Shown: positions 51,801 through 58,600 of the stretch, piece by piece | Position numbering within the stretch: the stretch's first letter is position 1 | Layout: the number at the start of each line of letters is the position of its first letter | Position numbers and translations under genes: made by a program | Assembly: GCF_030269925.1 (NCBI RefSeq) | Contig: NC_085110.1 | Location: 6,448,001-6,512,000 of the forward strand | DNA from: Bombyx mori | Lineage: Eukaryota > Arthropoda > Insecta > Lepidoptera > Bombycidae | Reading direction: 5' to 3' | Length of the DNA: 64,000 nucleotides | The notes under the pieces: generated by a model | What the model was told of the DNA's origin: nothing | Database searches by the model: none | Seen by the model: the letters and a program-made list of their open reading frames with translations, nothing else

Positions 51801-54562
51801 GTAACAATACTTTGCCTTTACTGTCTGTGAATCAAATTTCTTTTATTCTTCAGCGACGGCAGACCGGGTAGCCAGCAAGTGACTGAGGAGTTTGTAGTGG
51901 ATTGGGGCTCATACATGTCGTCTCGCAACGACGTGGTATACGTAAAGCTGGACGTGGCGGGTGCGCGCGGTCTACCCAGGGCCCTGCTGCGGGGTCGCCT
52001 CGGGGGAGTTGAAGTAGCTGACCAATTGGCTGTTATTAGGTAAACATGAGAACAAATTTAGTCCACTTAGTTTCTCGCCGGATCTTCTCAGTGGGTCGCG
52101 TTTCCGATCCAGTGGTAGATTCTGCGAAGCACTGCTCTCGCTAGGGTCAGTGTTAGCATCACTCCGGCTTGAGCCCCGTGAGCTCACGGGGCTCAAGCCG
52201 TGAGTAGGAAAAAATTTACAACGCTAAATTCTAAGCAACTGCTGGGTTTATATTTATTTTGGATAGAGATTTGAGATAGAGATTTTGTTGTTGGTCCAAA
52301 GGCCTTCCTAGCTGCGACAAGATTGGTGAACAACCACGGGGTTCCTTCGAGAAAGAAACTTAATAAAGCTAAAGCAGATGCTTCTCGACTTAATCTACTA
52401 CCGGATCAGAATGGCGACTAACTAGATTCCACTGAATCTTTTTGTCACTACAAAATTCGAACTCCAACTATAGGGTACATATAACCGGAAATTAGCCTGT
52501 GCTTTGTGTGTGAATTATGTGGATCTATCAGGTCGTGTCTAGGGTGACCACAGTTGTTGATGTCTTCCCATTTACTAGGTTCTTTCTTGCTACCCTCACA
52601 CTTTACAAATACCGAGTAGACCGATGACACTGCAGACTAACATTAGGATTTTGTTGTTATTTTTGTTGTTCCAGATATTTGTTAGAAACGTTCAAGTTTT
52701 TAGACGTAACTAGAGTTGCTGTGTGGGGTTGGGGCTATGGTGGGTACGTGACGGCCATGTTGCTCGGCTCTCAGCAGACCACGCTGAAGTGCGGTATTGC
52801 TGTTTCGCCGATCACTGATTGGCTTTATTATAGTAAGTTATAAATAAATTATTTAATTTTCTTCGCCTTCCCTGTCACAGCTGCATCTGAACTTCTAAAT
52901 GTGTTAATAGTTAGCAATTAAAATTCCATGATCGGCTATCGAAACCCCATTTGATAAAAATGTGTGTTCATTATGGTTTTCTTAGGCCTCGATAACTAAA
53001 ACTACGTTTTATAGATATTCAGAAACATGGACAGCAGCGCTCTTTGAGTATTAAGATACTAGCGTATTTCGATCGCCAATAGTCTTTAGCTGACGTTAGG
53101 GCGTATTATAAGCATGCACAGGTAGGAAAAAACATGCCGCGTATTTCTACTACGAAGGAGTTATAAAATATATCAGCTTGAAAGATGGGAACAGCCTTTT
53201 TAAATGCAATTGAAACTACGACCTCATGACTCAAGGTGAATGGCAACATTTACGGTGTAGGCAGTATGGGCTCCGGTAATCTCTTTTTGGCCGGATGGTA
53301 CGTTAACTATGCGATGAAAAAAAATTTTTCACTAAAAATCACATCCTGATTTATATAACCATTGTAAAGATATATTTATATTGTGTCCAGATAAGGCTCG
53401 CGAACTATATGGATGTGCAAACGTAATAACAAAATATGTTTTACTAATTAATTTCACGAAGTTAATGTATAATGACTAATCCAGATGCAGCATTCACGGA
53501 GCGTATTTTGGGCAAACCGTCCGTGAACTACAAAGGCTACGTAGAGGCGGACGCATCTCAGCGTGCGCACCACGTGCCCGCGCATGCGCTGTACCTCATA
53601 CACGGCATGGCTGATATGAGCGCTCCCTACCCGCACTCCCTGCAATTAGCCAGGGCGCTCACTGACGCCGGCGTGCTCTTTAGATATCAGGTGAATATAT
53701 TATTATATAACCTAAGGCAATTTCATAAATATTGACATCATCACAAGTTCCACATTCAATAGCCTCGAGCTAAGATTCTCTTCTGTATGAGTGTTAAGCA
53801 AACATACATTTGAGTCTTCTTCTTCTTTAGTTTTTGGCTCCGGCACGGTTTGTGCATTAGCCAGCGTCAAGTAATAAGATTTTTATAATTCACCGTTTTA
53901 ATTATAAACAGTTTATGAACAATAAAAAAACGAAGGAAACTTAATCAATCGGCATGAAATGAAATGAAATGAGATGAGATGTTATGGGATGAAATATAAT
54001 CTCAGTAAAATTGTGGTTATTTACTGAGACTTTTCAGTGGACTTTTGGAGAATCCCGAGAAGCTACGTTCAGCGGCTTTGTTTCATTTTCCCACATATGT
54101 GCACTTTAACATATACTAAACAGTTAATAAACCACCGTTATTACACATTTAAACCCGATAAAACACTAAATAGACAAAATAAAACAAATCACACATCTTC
54201 ACTCCTCACGTTCCCACCAAAAAGTCTACACTTGAGTCAATAACACAAAGCATTTCAACTGAAGTCTGAGATTGGCTAAGATTGATAGATGCTATCGCAA
54301 TGAAGTATTTCCTTTGTGGTAATAGAGGGCGTCTGGACTCATTTAGTGAGTTTAAAACATATAGTTAACTAGCAATAATTGTAAGTTTCTTCAAAACTTT
54401 TAAAACTCGATCCAATTAATATATTATTTCCAGGCCTACGCAGACGAAGGGCACGACTTAAAAGGCGTCATCGAGCACGTGTACCGTTCAATGGAAGACT
54501 TCCTTCGCGAGTGCCTCTCCCTCGACCCAGAAGACACCAAGTTGCCTCCTCCCGACAGATAG
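30766..54562 (+). CDS. Inactive dipeptidyl peptidase 10-like membrane protein (DPP4 family), 16 exons
   Basis: Coding exons: 30766-30879, 37762-37865, 39044-39242, 41582-41656, 41977-42029, 44389-44600, 46051-46271, 46716-46819, 47193-47322, 47806-48046, 49231-49546, 50990-51139, 51854-52039, 52675-52832, 53485-53690, 54434-54562. All junctions are GT-AG and keep frame, giving 865 aa. Seen: a Gly-rich cytosolic tail (1-47), one membrane segment (about 51-72), a long extracellular beta-propeller with many N-x-S/T sites, the family motif IYNGVSDWLYQEE (Glu253-Glu254), then a C-terminal alpha/beta hydrolase. Where active enzymes have GWSYGG there is GWGYGG (Gly722); Asp798 (HGMAD) and His830 (DEGH) of the triad remain. 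Family knowledge: DPP10/DPP6 lack the Ser and modulate Kv4/Shal channels. I infer that role; substrate cleavage is unlikely. Closest expectation is the insect Dpp10 (fly CG11319-like) orthologue. A 5' UTR exon upstream is implied by the acceptor at 30657. Confidence 0.93.
30880..32721 (+). other. DPP10-like intron 1, left part
   Basis: AT-rich intron with one LINE 3' end (31893-32150) and an AT repeat near 31070-31110. The rest of the intron is the LINE at 32732-37353 and about 400 unique bases. Confidence 0.6.
31893..32150 (-). repeat. BMC1/L1Bm-like LINE 3' end in DPP10-like intron 1
   Basis: T run, TTGCCTAGATGTGTGGACGC, through GAGGTCCTACCACCAGTAAA. Confidence 0.73.
32996..34141 (+). pseudogene. 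LINE ORF1 with PHD-type zinc finger, broken by an in-frame TAG
   Basis: Probable start ATG at 33047 (MTRLCSACMREI). Cysteine/histidine spacing C-x2-C...C-x2-C..H..C...C-x2-C over the first 50 residues fits a PHD finger. A coiled-coil region and an RNA-binding-like domain follow (MCARVAKT, RPRSIVVKLSS, GRIFVRKSESS). A TAG at 33446-33448 interrupts the frame; the same frame continues open to 34141. Either a single point mutation broke this copy or the stop is read through. Confidence 0.85.
34218..37130 (+). CDS. LINE ORF2: AP endonuclease and reverse transcriptase
   Basis: About 970 codons without a stop. The conserved endonuclease start (NINCYYQNCRGLN) is in frame just upstream of 34257, and no ATG precedes it, so initiation is unclear. 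Endonuclease motifs: ITETWLQ, GGGVIIAIKKN, LGDFNLSN, DNYHPPLEF. RT motifs: LNKGPGPDGLPP, NYRPISIL, YTDFSKAFDKVDH, SGVPQGSHLGPLLF, and the active site FADDLKII near 36285. After it comes the usual C-terminal region with SRLPRL. The protein would nick target DNA and reverse-transcribe the element's own RNA. Confidence 0.9.
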   Translation, partial: FTNINCYYQNCRGLNTKTNTLYTNVSLNQYDIIVITETWLQNNVKDRELFDDRYIVYRRDRDLTSLKSKKTGGGVIIAIKKNINTFRLHEFESNNGIEDLWIQLSFKKADRLIKVCVCAIYIPPPVHMAELEQFVETASANLSNYDHSLVLGDFNLSNLSWILDSDNSIVLQDSSCPFYHIMTEFMATNGLKQHNLVKNYKSKILDLVLSSESNLSVTESDDILTSVDNYHPPLEFFFTINSDNCLDPCQLPRCNFHKADFDTIINELKKINWSDLFSSCNNIDEIVTQFYEILQGIIGKSVPMTKPKSNKYPVWYSNNLVRRLKEKNNIRARFKKYNNPMDKIALDILKSRTEQLMKQCFSDYCINIEENIAKNTKYFWTFIKQKRYGSSDFPSNMYLEDKNATDASDVSDLFAKHFSSIYSKCKDSHITDISPNNTLDSKVSLENGSLSLNTLIIPESEILHKLKKLDLNKGPGPDGLPPIFLTRCARQLSLPLTLIFNESLRSGRFPDYWKTARIVPIHKDGSKNNIKNYRPISILSIIPKIFESLIYPHLNNLAKVSLIEQQHGFIRKRSTTSNLVAFTDNVTYHLENGIQVDAIYTDFSKAFDKVDHATLNSRLACVGVGGSVLKWLRSYLTNRKSHVVVNGAQSAEFSVTSGVPQGSHLGPLLFLILINSIVQCFHHTSFYLFADDLKIIRPIKTLDDAKLVQDDIDRLAKWCTHNKLLLNTDKCYQISFTRNKTPIETSYTIIGKSLKRVECIRDLGVLMDSKLTFNAHLDNIILRASKMCGFLARNTKQFKHPKTKILLFNSLVRSILEYCSQVWSPHYEVHKIRLERTHKRFLNILTYNMKMHRSLKSYNDRLAYFNLISLSNRRKYLDLSFLYNILNNNIDCPELLSRIQISTPSRLPRLNVYKLFTLRRYKTNLGLNAPLTRMCKLYNDLHRILDLDIFDQNLFSFKKKIRNYLAPKPC
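37762..37865 (+). CDS. DPP10-like exon 2: transmembrane segment
   Basis: Begins after TTTATTTTCAG and ends at GG|GTAAGT (phase 2). It encodes DLYQGDGHNWRS followed by about 22 hydrophobic residues, the single signal-anchor helix. The NWRS/NWKG motif just before the helix is typical of DPP6/DPP10 proteins. Confidence 0.93.
38013..38420 (-). repeat. Bm1 SINE copy, long form, in DPP10-like intron 2
   Basis: Same structure and same extra 5' segment as 5627-6030. A second Bm1 scrap (GTTCGACGAGAATGATGAGC) follows at about 38421-38468. Confidence 0.78.
38487..38584 (-). repeat. Diverged second LINE 3'-end family copy
   Basis: AGCCAAGCGAGCATACGCCC, CACCTGGTGCGAAGTAGTCA and GCTGAGCCGCTGCCTACTG match with many changes. 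Confidence 0.5.
38620..39040. repeat. Fold-back DNA element related to 11470, ending at exon 3 acceptor
   Basis: Arms TACGCTTTTATTAGCTTCAG and TTCTATAAAAGCGTATTTTG TTAG. The right arm aligns with the reverse complement of 11515-11575 and runs to within a few bases of the exon 3 acceptor at 39043. Confidence 0.5.
39044..39242 (+). CDS. DPP10-like exon 3: juxtamembrane and start of propeller
   Basis: Encodes YVDELLYWSGRRMRLDEF through LTVLVTNHTL. It contains two N-glycosylation sequons (NNT, NHT). Phase 2 in, phase 0 out. The acceptor region just upstream is made of repeat sequence (see findings). Confidence 0.92.
39504..39528 (+). repeat. (GA)n microsatellite
   Basis: About 12 uninterrupted GA units, directly before the LINE fragment at 39545. 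Confidence 0.9.
39545..39645 (+). repeat. Truncated BMC1/L1Bm-like LINE 3' end
   Basis: TACCATTTACGTTGTAGATG through CATCTAAGCAATAAAAAAAA, preceded by a (GA)n tract at 39504-39528. Confidence 0.72.
40617..41012. repeat. Possible MITE: inverted AAGCTATTGCATAGC arms
   Basis: TTTTTAAGCTATTGCATAGC TTTTATC at the left and GATAAAAAATGCTTTGCAAT AGCTTTACC at the right are imperfect inverted repeats about 390 bases apart. No TSD seen. Confidence 0.35.
41031..41272 (-). repeat. BMC1/L1Bm-like LINE 3' end in DPP10-like intron 3
   Basis: TTATTGCTTATATGGGTGGA through GAGGTCCTACTACCAGTAAT. Confidence 0.73.
41582..41656 (+). CDS. DPP10-like exon 4
   Basis: Encodes 25 residues, RQLNVRWYQCSPNLRYVLFQ and then HNIKE, in phase 0 on both sides. 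Acceptor TTTTTTTTTCAG, donor GAG|GTAATA. The length is a multiple of three, so skipping it would keep frame. Confidence 0.92.
41977..42029 (+). CDS. DPP10-like exon 5
   Basis: Encodes VYRRTFTAYYTVYDVTN, aligning with the DPP4 family stretch VYRYSFTASYDIYD. Phase 0 in, phase 2 out (GA|GTGAGT). Confidence 0.92.
42030..43511 (+). other. DPP10-like intron 5, left part, unique sequence
   Basis: No repeat recognised. Near 42185-42235 and 42410-42450 the phrases GAATATGCAATTTCGAAAAG GGCACAT and ATGTGCCCTTTTCGAAAATG CATATTCAATTG form a ~30-base inverted repeat about 210 bases apart, so an unlabelled MITE may lie here. Confidence 0.45.
43512..43934 (+). mobile_element. Non-autonomous Helitron in DPP10-like intron 5
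   Basis: A|TCTATATATTAATACG start, 3' hairpin AGTCGAATTTCGACT, end GGGACCTCTGG|T (CTRR with GG). 423 bases. Confidence 0.85.
44001..44266. mobile_element. MITE with ~35-base inverted termini in DPP10-like intron 5
   Basis: Left end ATATCGAAGGGTGAGAGGCT ATTTGGTTTAAGCGAC; the right end is its reverse complement with a few changes (GTCGCGAAAACCAAATAGCC TTTTACCCCACGATAT). 266 bases, no coding capacity. Confidence 0.65.
44389..44600 (+). CDS. DPP10-like exon 6: propeller
   Basis: Encodes HHIPLFGEGQSSWEWQHAAW through GRIYNGVSDWLYQ. The last motif is the conserved propeller sequence IYNGxxDWxY that precedes the Glu-Glu loop. Acceptor TTCTCTAG, donor AAG|GTAACG. Confidence 0.93.
45027..45140 (+). 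repeat. Second LINE 3'-end family (GGCATTGCTGAAGTCCATGG)
   Basis: GCGGCTTGGCTCTGCCCTTG ... CATCAGGTGGGCCGTATGCT ... GGCAATAAAAAAAA. Related in layout to the BMC1-like ends (shared CAGGTGGGC, GCTCGTC and GCAATAAAA), so probably a sister LINE family. Further copies are listed separately. Confidence 0.65.
45352..45587 (+). repeat. BMC1/L1Bm-like LINE 3' end in DPP10-like intron 6
   Basis: CTTACCTTGTGAGTCCGCAC through CATGTAAGCAATAAAAAAAT. Confidence 0.73.
45660..46039. mobile_element. 5'-truncated copy of the 48079 element abutting exon 7
   Basis: Homology with 48079-48584 starts at CATAAAAAAACAA and continues to the right terminus CGAACTTTCGGCGTAGGTAG GAGAAAAAAA. It includes GCGCATGCGCA and the minisatellite. 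It ends about 11 bases before the exon 7 acceptor. Confidence 0.65.
46051..46271 (+). CDS. DPP10-like exon 7: Glu-Glu loop
   Basis: Starts by completing Glu253, then Glu254 and VTKTSSATWGSIDGTLVMY, matching the family motif after the DWVY(E)EE loop. It ends VTIRYPT in phase 0. The acceptor CAATATTTCAG sits next to the end of a mobile element and has little upstream pyrimidine tract. Confidence 0.9.
46716..46819 (+). CDS. DPP10-like exon 8
   Basis: Encodes PGSSIPKVKLWIVAVLNTTS through PSTLDG. It follows the ...RYPT / PG..NPxVKLFVV pattern of the family. The donor AT|GTGCGT is weaker than its neighbours. Phase 0 in, phase 2 out, completing Met with exon 9. Confidence 0.88.
46838..47123 (-). 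mobile_element. Non-autonomous Helitron in DPP10-like intron 8
   Basis: Minus-strand copy of the 3302 family. The 5' end A|TCTATATATATATAAATG is clear. The 3' end (GCCGGGTCAGCCTGC) has lost the CTAG. It starts only about 18 bases after the donor of exon 8. Confidence 0.7.
47193..47322 (+). CDS. DPP10-like exon 9
   Basis: Encodes EYYFISAQWVGKENSHVGVV and then WMNRAQNLTVYSSCYAPNWTCTE. The W-x-NRAQN motif is a strong DPP4/6/10 signature. Acceptor ATAATTTCAG, donor GAG|GTACGT, phase 0 out. Confidence 0.93.
47380..47700 (-). pseudogene. RTE/BovB-like LINE C-terminal remnant in DPP10-like intron 9
   Basis: The minus strand reads RTNVSILEELEVTKHLLTT, RIRSFFGHIMRS, LEKLIILGQMTGKRARGRAP and ARWVDQLKEVTG. 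This is the C-terminal region of RTE-type LINEs as I recall it (RRTNxSILEEL...R..FFGHI.R....LEK....G...G.R.RGR...RW.DQ). It begins just after exon 9 and has no start or RT core here. Confidence 0.65.
47806..48046 (+). CDS. DPP10-like exon 10
   Basis: Encodes SHSEKATDEPWLEVHQQPVY through WDQENNLVYYL. It forms a late propeller blade (compare ...F..D...YF / I..W.....YY in the family). Phase 0 in, phase 1 out (TTAG|GTAAGA). Confidence 0.93.
48079..48584. mobile_element. Terminal-inverted-repeat element with internal minisatellite, DPP10-like intron 10
   Basis: Left TTTTTTCTCCTACC...GGCCGAAAGTTCG and right CGAACTTTCGGCGTAGCTAG GAGAAAAAA are inverted copies. Near the right end a ~36-base unit, GGGAGGAAAAGTTACACTTT CTTCC.GTACAGC, is repeated three to four times. 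The core contains GCGCATGCGCA. A partial second copy is at 45660-46039. Confidence 0.65.
49231..49546 (+). CDS. DPP10-like exon 11: last propeller blade
   Basis: Encodes SADRPGQRQVYVVRDPNYSG through LERILYDTRPYR. It includes CLTCEL and a YANCS sequon, which corresponds to the ...C..C.. / Y.S..F...A.Y.L.C.GPG pattern (here HYVLECRGPGPP). Phase 1 in, phase 2 out. Confidence 0.93.
49929..50046 (-). repeat. Second LINE 3'-end family copy in DPP10-like intron 11
   Basis: TTTTATTGCCCTTGTAGGCA through CCAAGCCGCTGCCTACCG. Confidence 0.65.
50318..50400 (+). repeat. Diverged second LINE 3'-end family copy
   Basis: GTGCCCCTGGCATTGCTGAT then GAGCGACGGTAACCACTCAC; the terminal GCAATAAAA is lost. Confidence 0.55.
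50990..51139 (+). CDS. DPP10-like exon 12: propeller to hydrolase link
   Basis: Encodes SVRLRELALPTRRSFEVQLG through AAFPVLVHV. The pattern VQLLLPPSW..... FPVLVHV marks the start of the alpha/beta hydrolase (compare MILPPxFD..KKYPLLLxVY). Confidence 0.93.
51178..51426 (-). repeat. BMC1/L1Bm-like LINE 3' end in DPP10-like intron 12
   Basis: TTTTATTGCTTAGATGGGTG through GAGGTCCTACCACCAGTAAA; starts about 40 bases after exon 12. Confidence 0.73.
51854..52039 (+). CDS. DPP10-like exon 13: hydrolase
   Basis: Encodes DGRPGSQQVTEEFVVDWGSY through VEVADQLAVIR. It matches the family pattern GP.SQ.V...F...W.. YL.S. and ...LG..E..DQ. Phase 2 in, phase 2 out. Confidence 0.93.
52063..52212 (+). repeat. 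Truncated, rearranged Bm1 SINE in DPP10-like intron 13
   Basis: The Bm1 3' half starts 24 bases after the exon 13 donor and runs into a perfect 36-base palindrome (52165-52200), then GAGTAGGAAAAAA. The inverted part is a second piece of the same SINE. Confidence 0.75.
52675..52832 (+). CDS. DPP10-like exon 14: mutated nucleophile elbow
   Basis: Encodes YLLETFKFLDVTRVAVWGWG followed by YGGYVTAMLLGS through SPITDWLYY. In catalytic DPPs the nucleophile elbow is G-W-S-Y-G-G-Y; here the serine codon is GGC (Gly722), read clearly as TGG GGC TAT GGT GGG. This places the protein in the non-enzymatic group. Confidence 0.94.
53485..53690 (+). CDS. DPP10-like exon 15: triad Asp
   Basis: Encodes AAFTERILGKPSVNYKGYVE through TDAGVLFRYQ, including YLIHGMADMSAP with the family triad aspartate (Asp798). 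The acceptor is CTAATCCAG, with a short pyrimidine tract. Confidence 0.93.
53954..53995 (+). repeat. Imperfect ATGAA/GATGA pentamer repeat in DPP10-like intron 15
   Basis: GCATGAAATGAAATGAAATG then AGATGAGATGTTATGGGATG, a short degenerate array. Confidence 0.75.
54434..54562 (+). CDS. DPP10-like exon 16: triad His and stop
   Basis: Encodes AYADEGHDLKGVIEHVYRSM through PEDTKLPPPDR and a TAG stop at 54560-54562. His830 in DEGH is the retained triad histidine. The helix after it (EHVYRSMEDFLRECL) is the usual C-terminal helix of the family. Confidence 0.95.
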   Translation, partial: AYADEGHDLKGVIEHVYRSMEDFLRECLSLDPEDTKLPPPDR

Positions 54563-54646
54563 AGAGAGATCAATGCCGAAATAAATCAAATTGTTATCAT
54601 TACTACTCTCTCTCTGTAAATATGTACATTAACATTATAGTGCTTT

Positions 54647-54652
54647 AATAAA
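54647..54652 (+). terminator. Proximal poly(A) signal of the DPP10-like gene
   Basis: AATAAA lies 85 bases after the stop codon, followed by the GT-rich stretch GTGTTCCCCGTGTTTGGTTG. It would give a short 3' UTR. Confidence 0.7.
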
Positions 54653-55528
54653 ATGTGTTCCCCGTGTTTGGTTGAATGCCAGTGTCTTAAATGACTAGAT
54701 CGGTGATGTACGAGAAGTGTGATGAGAAAAAAATTAAATAATTACGTTTATTTAATTATAATGACGGTATCGTACTTTTTGCTTTGAAATTAGAAATTGA
54801 ATTTGACAAATACTTAAACGATCGAGATATTTCACTTTCAATGTTGATTCATCGTATTTCATAAACTTGCTTAAGCACCACTCGCCTAAAGCTCTTCGGA
54901 TTCACGGACTGCAAAGCACGTTATCTTATTAAACGTTCTACTTACATCGGTTCTAAGCTTCTATTGTCATGTTTTATGGACCCAAAACACACACATATGA
55001 AACAAGTATACAAGTACACTTAAAATGTTCAAAAATACTGACTGCGGCCAATAAAAGCCACATCGAAGCTAGTGTAAATTAATGTGGCACAGTCAATATC
55101 TATGAACGTTTGAGGAATGTCGGACCACATCTCTCGAAGGCCCAAGGCGTTGACCTCAAGAACCGAAATGTGCGCAATTATTTTTTTATTAATAATTACG
55201 TCACCACCAACCACATCAGAAAAGCTATCTTAGGTTCCAGGTTTTTATTTGAAACTACATAGATAATTTTTGGAAATAAATTTAAGTCGAGTGCCTTATT
55301 GTGCTATCAGACAACAGTCACACAGTTTTTCAACCTTATATTAGATTCTTATCAGAACTATAGTTGTCCAAATCTCCATTTAAATACAAAATTAACACAT
55401 TATTCTTCCACAAAACACATTCTTAGAAGTTCTATCTAGACGAAAGACGGATACTTCAAGTATTCTTAACTTTGAATCAATCTTCACGCTTTTTATAAAT
55501 TTAGCAAACTTGTAGACTTGCTCTCGGT
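54653..55528 (+). other. Downstream of DPP10-like stop, no gene seen
   Basis: AT-rich unique sequence; no frame with a known domain. Confidence 0.5.
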
Positions 55529-55637
55529 AGGCAGCGAATTGGCTGGCCCCTGGCATTGCTGAAGTCCATGGGCGACGGTAACCACTCACCATCAGGTGGG
55601 CCGTATGCTCGTCTGCCTACAAGGGCAATAAAAAAAC
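55529..55637 (+). repeat. Second LINE 3'-end family copy
   Basis: TAGGCAGCGAATTGGCTGGC through GCCTACAAGGGCAATAAAAA. Confidence 0.65.
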
Positions 55638-58600
55638 TAAAACTAAACGGAACTACTTTTACGGTTAATATACCCTTTATTATTTTCATTTACAATATCC
55701 GACGTTTTCATAACTTTACAGTTTTTGTGATCGCAAACGGCTTCGGCCTGTCGTCCTGTAGTATCACGAAGATAAACCGTAAAAGTATTTTTTTAGTTAT
55801 CTCTACAATTAGCGAAAGCCAAAGAAAATACTATAAAAAAAATCTATTGTGGTCACTGAGAATTAATTACAGCTTGGTCTCTTTTATTAAGTGGATATAA
55901 TCTTAGGAAATCAATTGTTAGACATTACCTAGATCTATTGCATTTTCAAATGTCTGACTGTAATTTAGCTGCCTACAACTTAAGCCAGGTCTGCAAACAA
56001 ATATTTTAATTTTAGTAAAATAAAATAATCTTGTTATGACAAATAACTACTTGCAATACCACTGCATAAACAGCAAGCAAAAGGTAACGTGTGAAATAAA
56101 CACACCTATCATATTCATACCTATTTCTCTTGATGTATCTACCTAACGAATCTATTCAATTTTAAAATTAAGATCACACATACGACACCCCGCCAACGTA
56201 GTAACGGTCTCATGATGAATACAAATAAGTACCTATTACTAGTGAATTCAATTAAAACACAACTCAAAAGGTGTATAACAAAACCCACTCTGCTCTGAAT
56301 TCCGAGCTTGTTACGTAAGCTTTTAGAGCACTTTTAACTATTAAGCTTTTCTATTCGACTTATGGTAGTACACACTAGCCTAATTATCCAACTAATTATG
56401 AACAAAATCATCGAAATTAGAATGTGACCGATTTAATTTCCTTTAATTTTAAACTAGCATTCAAAGAAACTGTACCATTAAAGAGCTTATCGTTTAGGGA
56501 ATTTAATTACTAGGCCTTTTAAGATTTAGTTCTTGTTACAAATGTTTGAAACGTATTTGTATTAAATAGAATTGTTGTACCGCGGTTTATAGTGTAAATA
56601 TTATTGTCCTAATCAATTGTAAATTTGATATAGAATCACTTTTTTATAGAAAGTATCATTTAGAAATGAAGTGACCTTGATCATCTCCAAACCTTAGCAG
56701 CTTTGGCTCCATTTCATCATCATGTATTTTAATAAGATAGTTTACGTTATTAAATAATGATGTTTTTTTTTTAAATGTTTTACGTAAACTGAATCCTAGG
56801 GTGACGAGAAAGAAGAAATTTCAAACTCATTAACATTTGTGATCAAATTTTAATTAAAACCGGTCTAATTGTTAAATCTAAATACTTCATATAACATTTC
56901 GATTAAAACTGAGTTCGTTAATGGAATGTAAGTGTATTGTGGTTTTCAATAATTTTATCGTATTAATTTTTTTAATATTTAAGTAATTAAAGTAATATAA
57001 TCAGTACAAAACTAAAATCAGGCTGATTTAAGAGAAAAATGTTAACTTTTCGATAGTTTGAAGAGTTTATATTAGCCAGCCACAGCCAAACCATAGTTAA
57101 TTTATAAGCCATTTCCACTCAGTTAACGTTGGCTACAATTGCATTGCAATATACTTTAAACCATTAAAACGATCAGTTTCGTTGTCACGTATAGTTATGG
57201 ATATAAAGAACTTGGAGTTTGTAAATATTCTTCAAATGTGAACTTCAAAAGTAAAAGAATAGATAAAGTTACAAACCATAAAAGACTTTGGTTTTATTGA
57301 AACATTTTCAAGTGAAACCTAATAATTTTAATGAACGAAAATAGTAAAAACAAAATTATTAATTAAATCGATCATTGAATTACATTAAAATTTTAGTAGT
57401 TAAGAAAAAACATAAACATTTATAGTTTGGAAATTGATGTATTAATGGAAGGCCGCGAGGTGAAGTGCTAATATGTTAAAAAATATTAGAAATGTTGTTG
57501 TTTTGACTATAATTGTGACGTTAATAGATAAATGTTGTTGTATAGAGGTAATCGTCTGCCGATATTCGTTAAGTGTTATCGGATACCTGCATAGACGCAT
57601 ATCGTACATTCCATGTTTGTGAAGACTGCCAATTTGGTCTAAATTTTACAATCATTGTACTAATTAAATACGATACGTCGATGAGTTTAATTTCGATTGC
57701 CGTTATGGTCATAAGGATGCTGTGATTATTGTATTGCATAATTTTAATAAGTAAATTATTAAATATTACTACTGAAATTTAATTAATGATTAATGTCTCC
57801 ATCTGAAAGTAGGGCCTAGTGAAATTGAATGCGTTGTAATTAATAAACTAATTATTGTAAGTTTAAAGTTAATATATTATAGATATTTCAATGATTCTTC
57901 CATCATGAGAAATAACAGTATTGCTTCGTTCTCCAAAATTGTTGTAAAACAAATTATATAGACAATATATTATTACGGGCTACTGTAGTACTTACATCAC
58001 ATGACATATTTAAAAATTTATAGTTAGATAAATAACGAGAGAGTTCGGAAACCGGGTGCTTTAAATTTTACATCACGTATATAATATTTATTTCATTAGC
58101 GAAACGTTCTCTAGTTACCTATACAAACTTACTAGTGGACGCTGCGTTGTTCTTTGCGCTTTCAAATTAAAATATTCCTAAAGGCTAAGTTAATTACATT
58201 AACTATCATATTGAATCGACTAACAGACTAAATTAAATTAATTTAAATTAAATTAACTAACTTAACCTGCTGAATTGTAGCAGACAAAACAAAATCGCGC
58301 AAAAAGAAGGAAACAAGGGCGAGTTTATTTATCATATGCGATCTCCTCCAGCCAGAATACTTATAGCGTTATAATATATAATAGAATTATTAATGGACAA
58401 CAAAACATAATTTAACAAAGTTTAATAAAAATAGAAATTTAGACTTTCAAATAAATTTAGTAAATACTTTAAAAAGTATATTAAAATGTACGTTAATGTT
58501 TATGACATAAAGCATCTTCTGAATCTCAAAAATGAAGCATCTGAGCCCCAATAGGTTTACTTGGAAGTTCTGCAATTACTTATGTCGCTCTAACTTCTTG

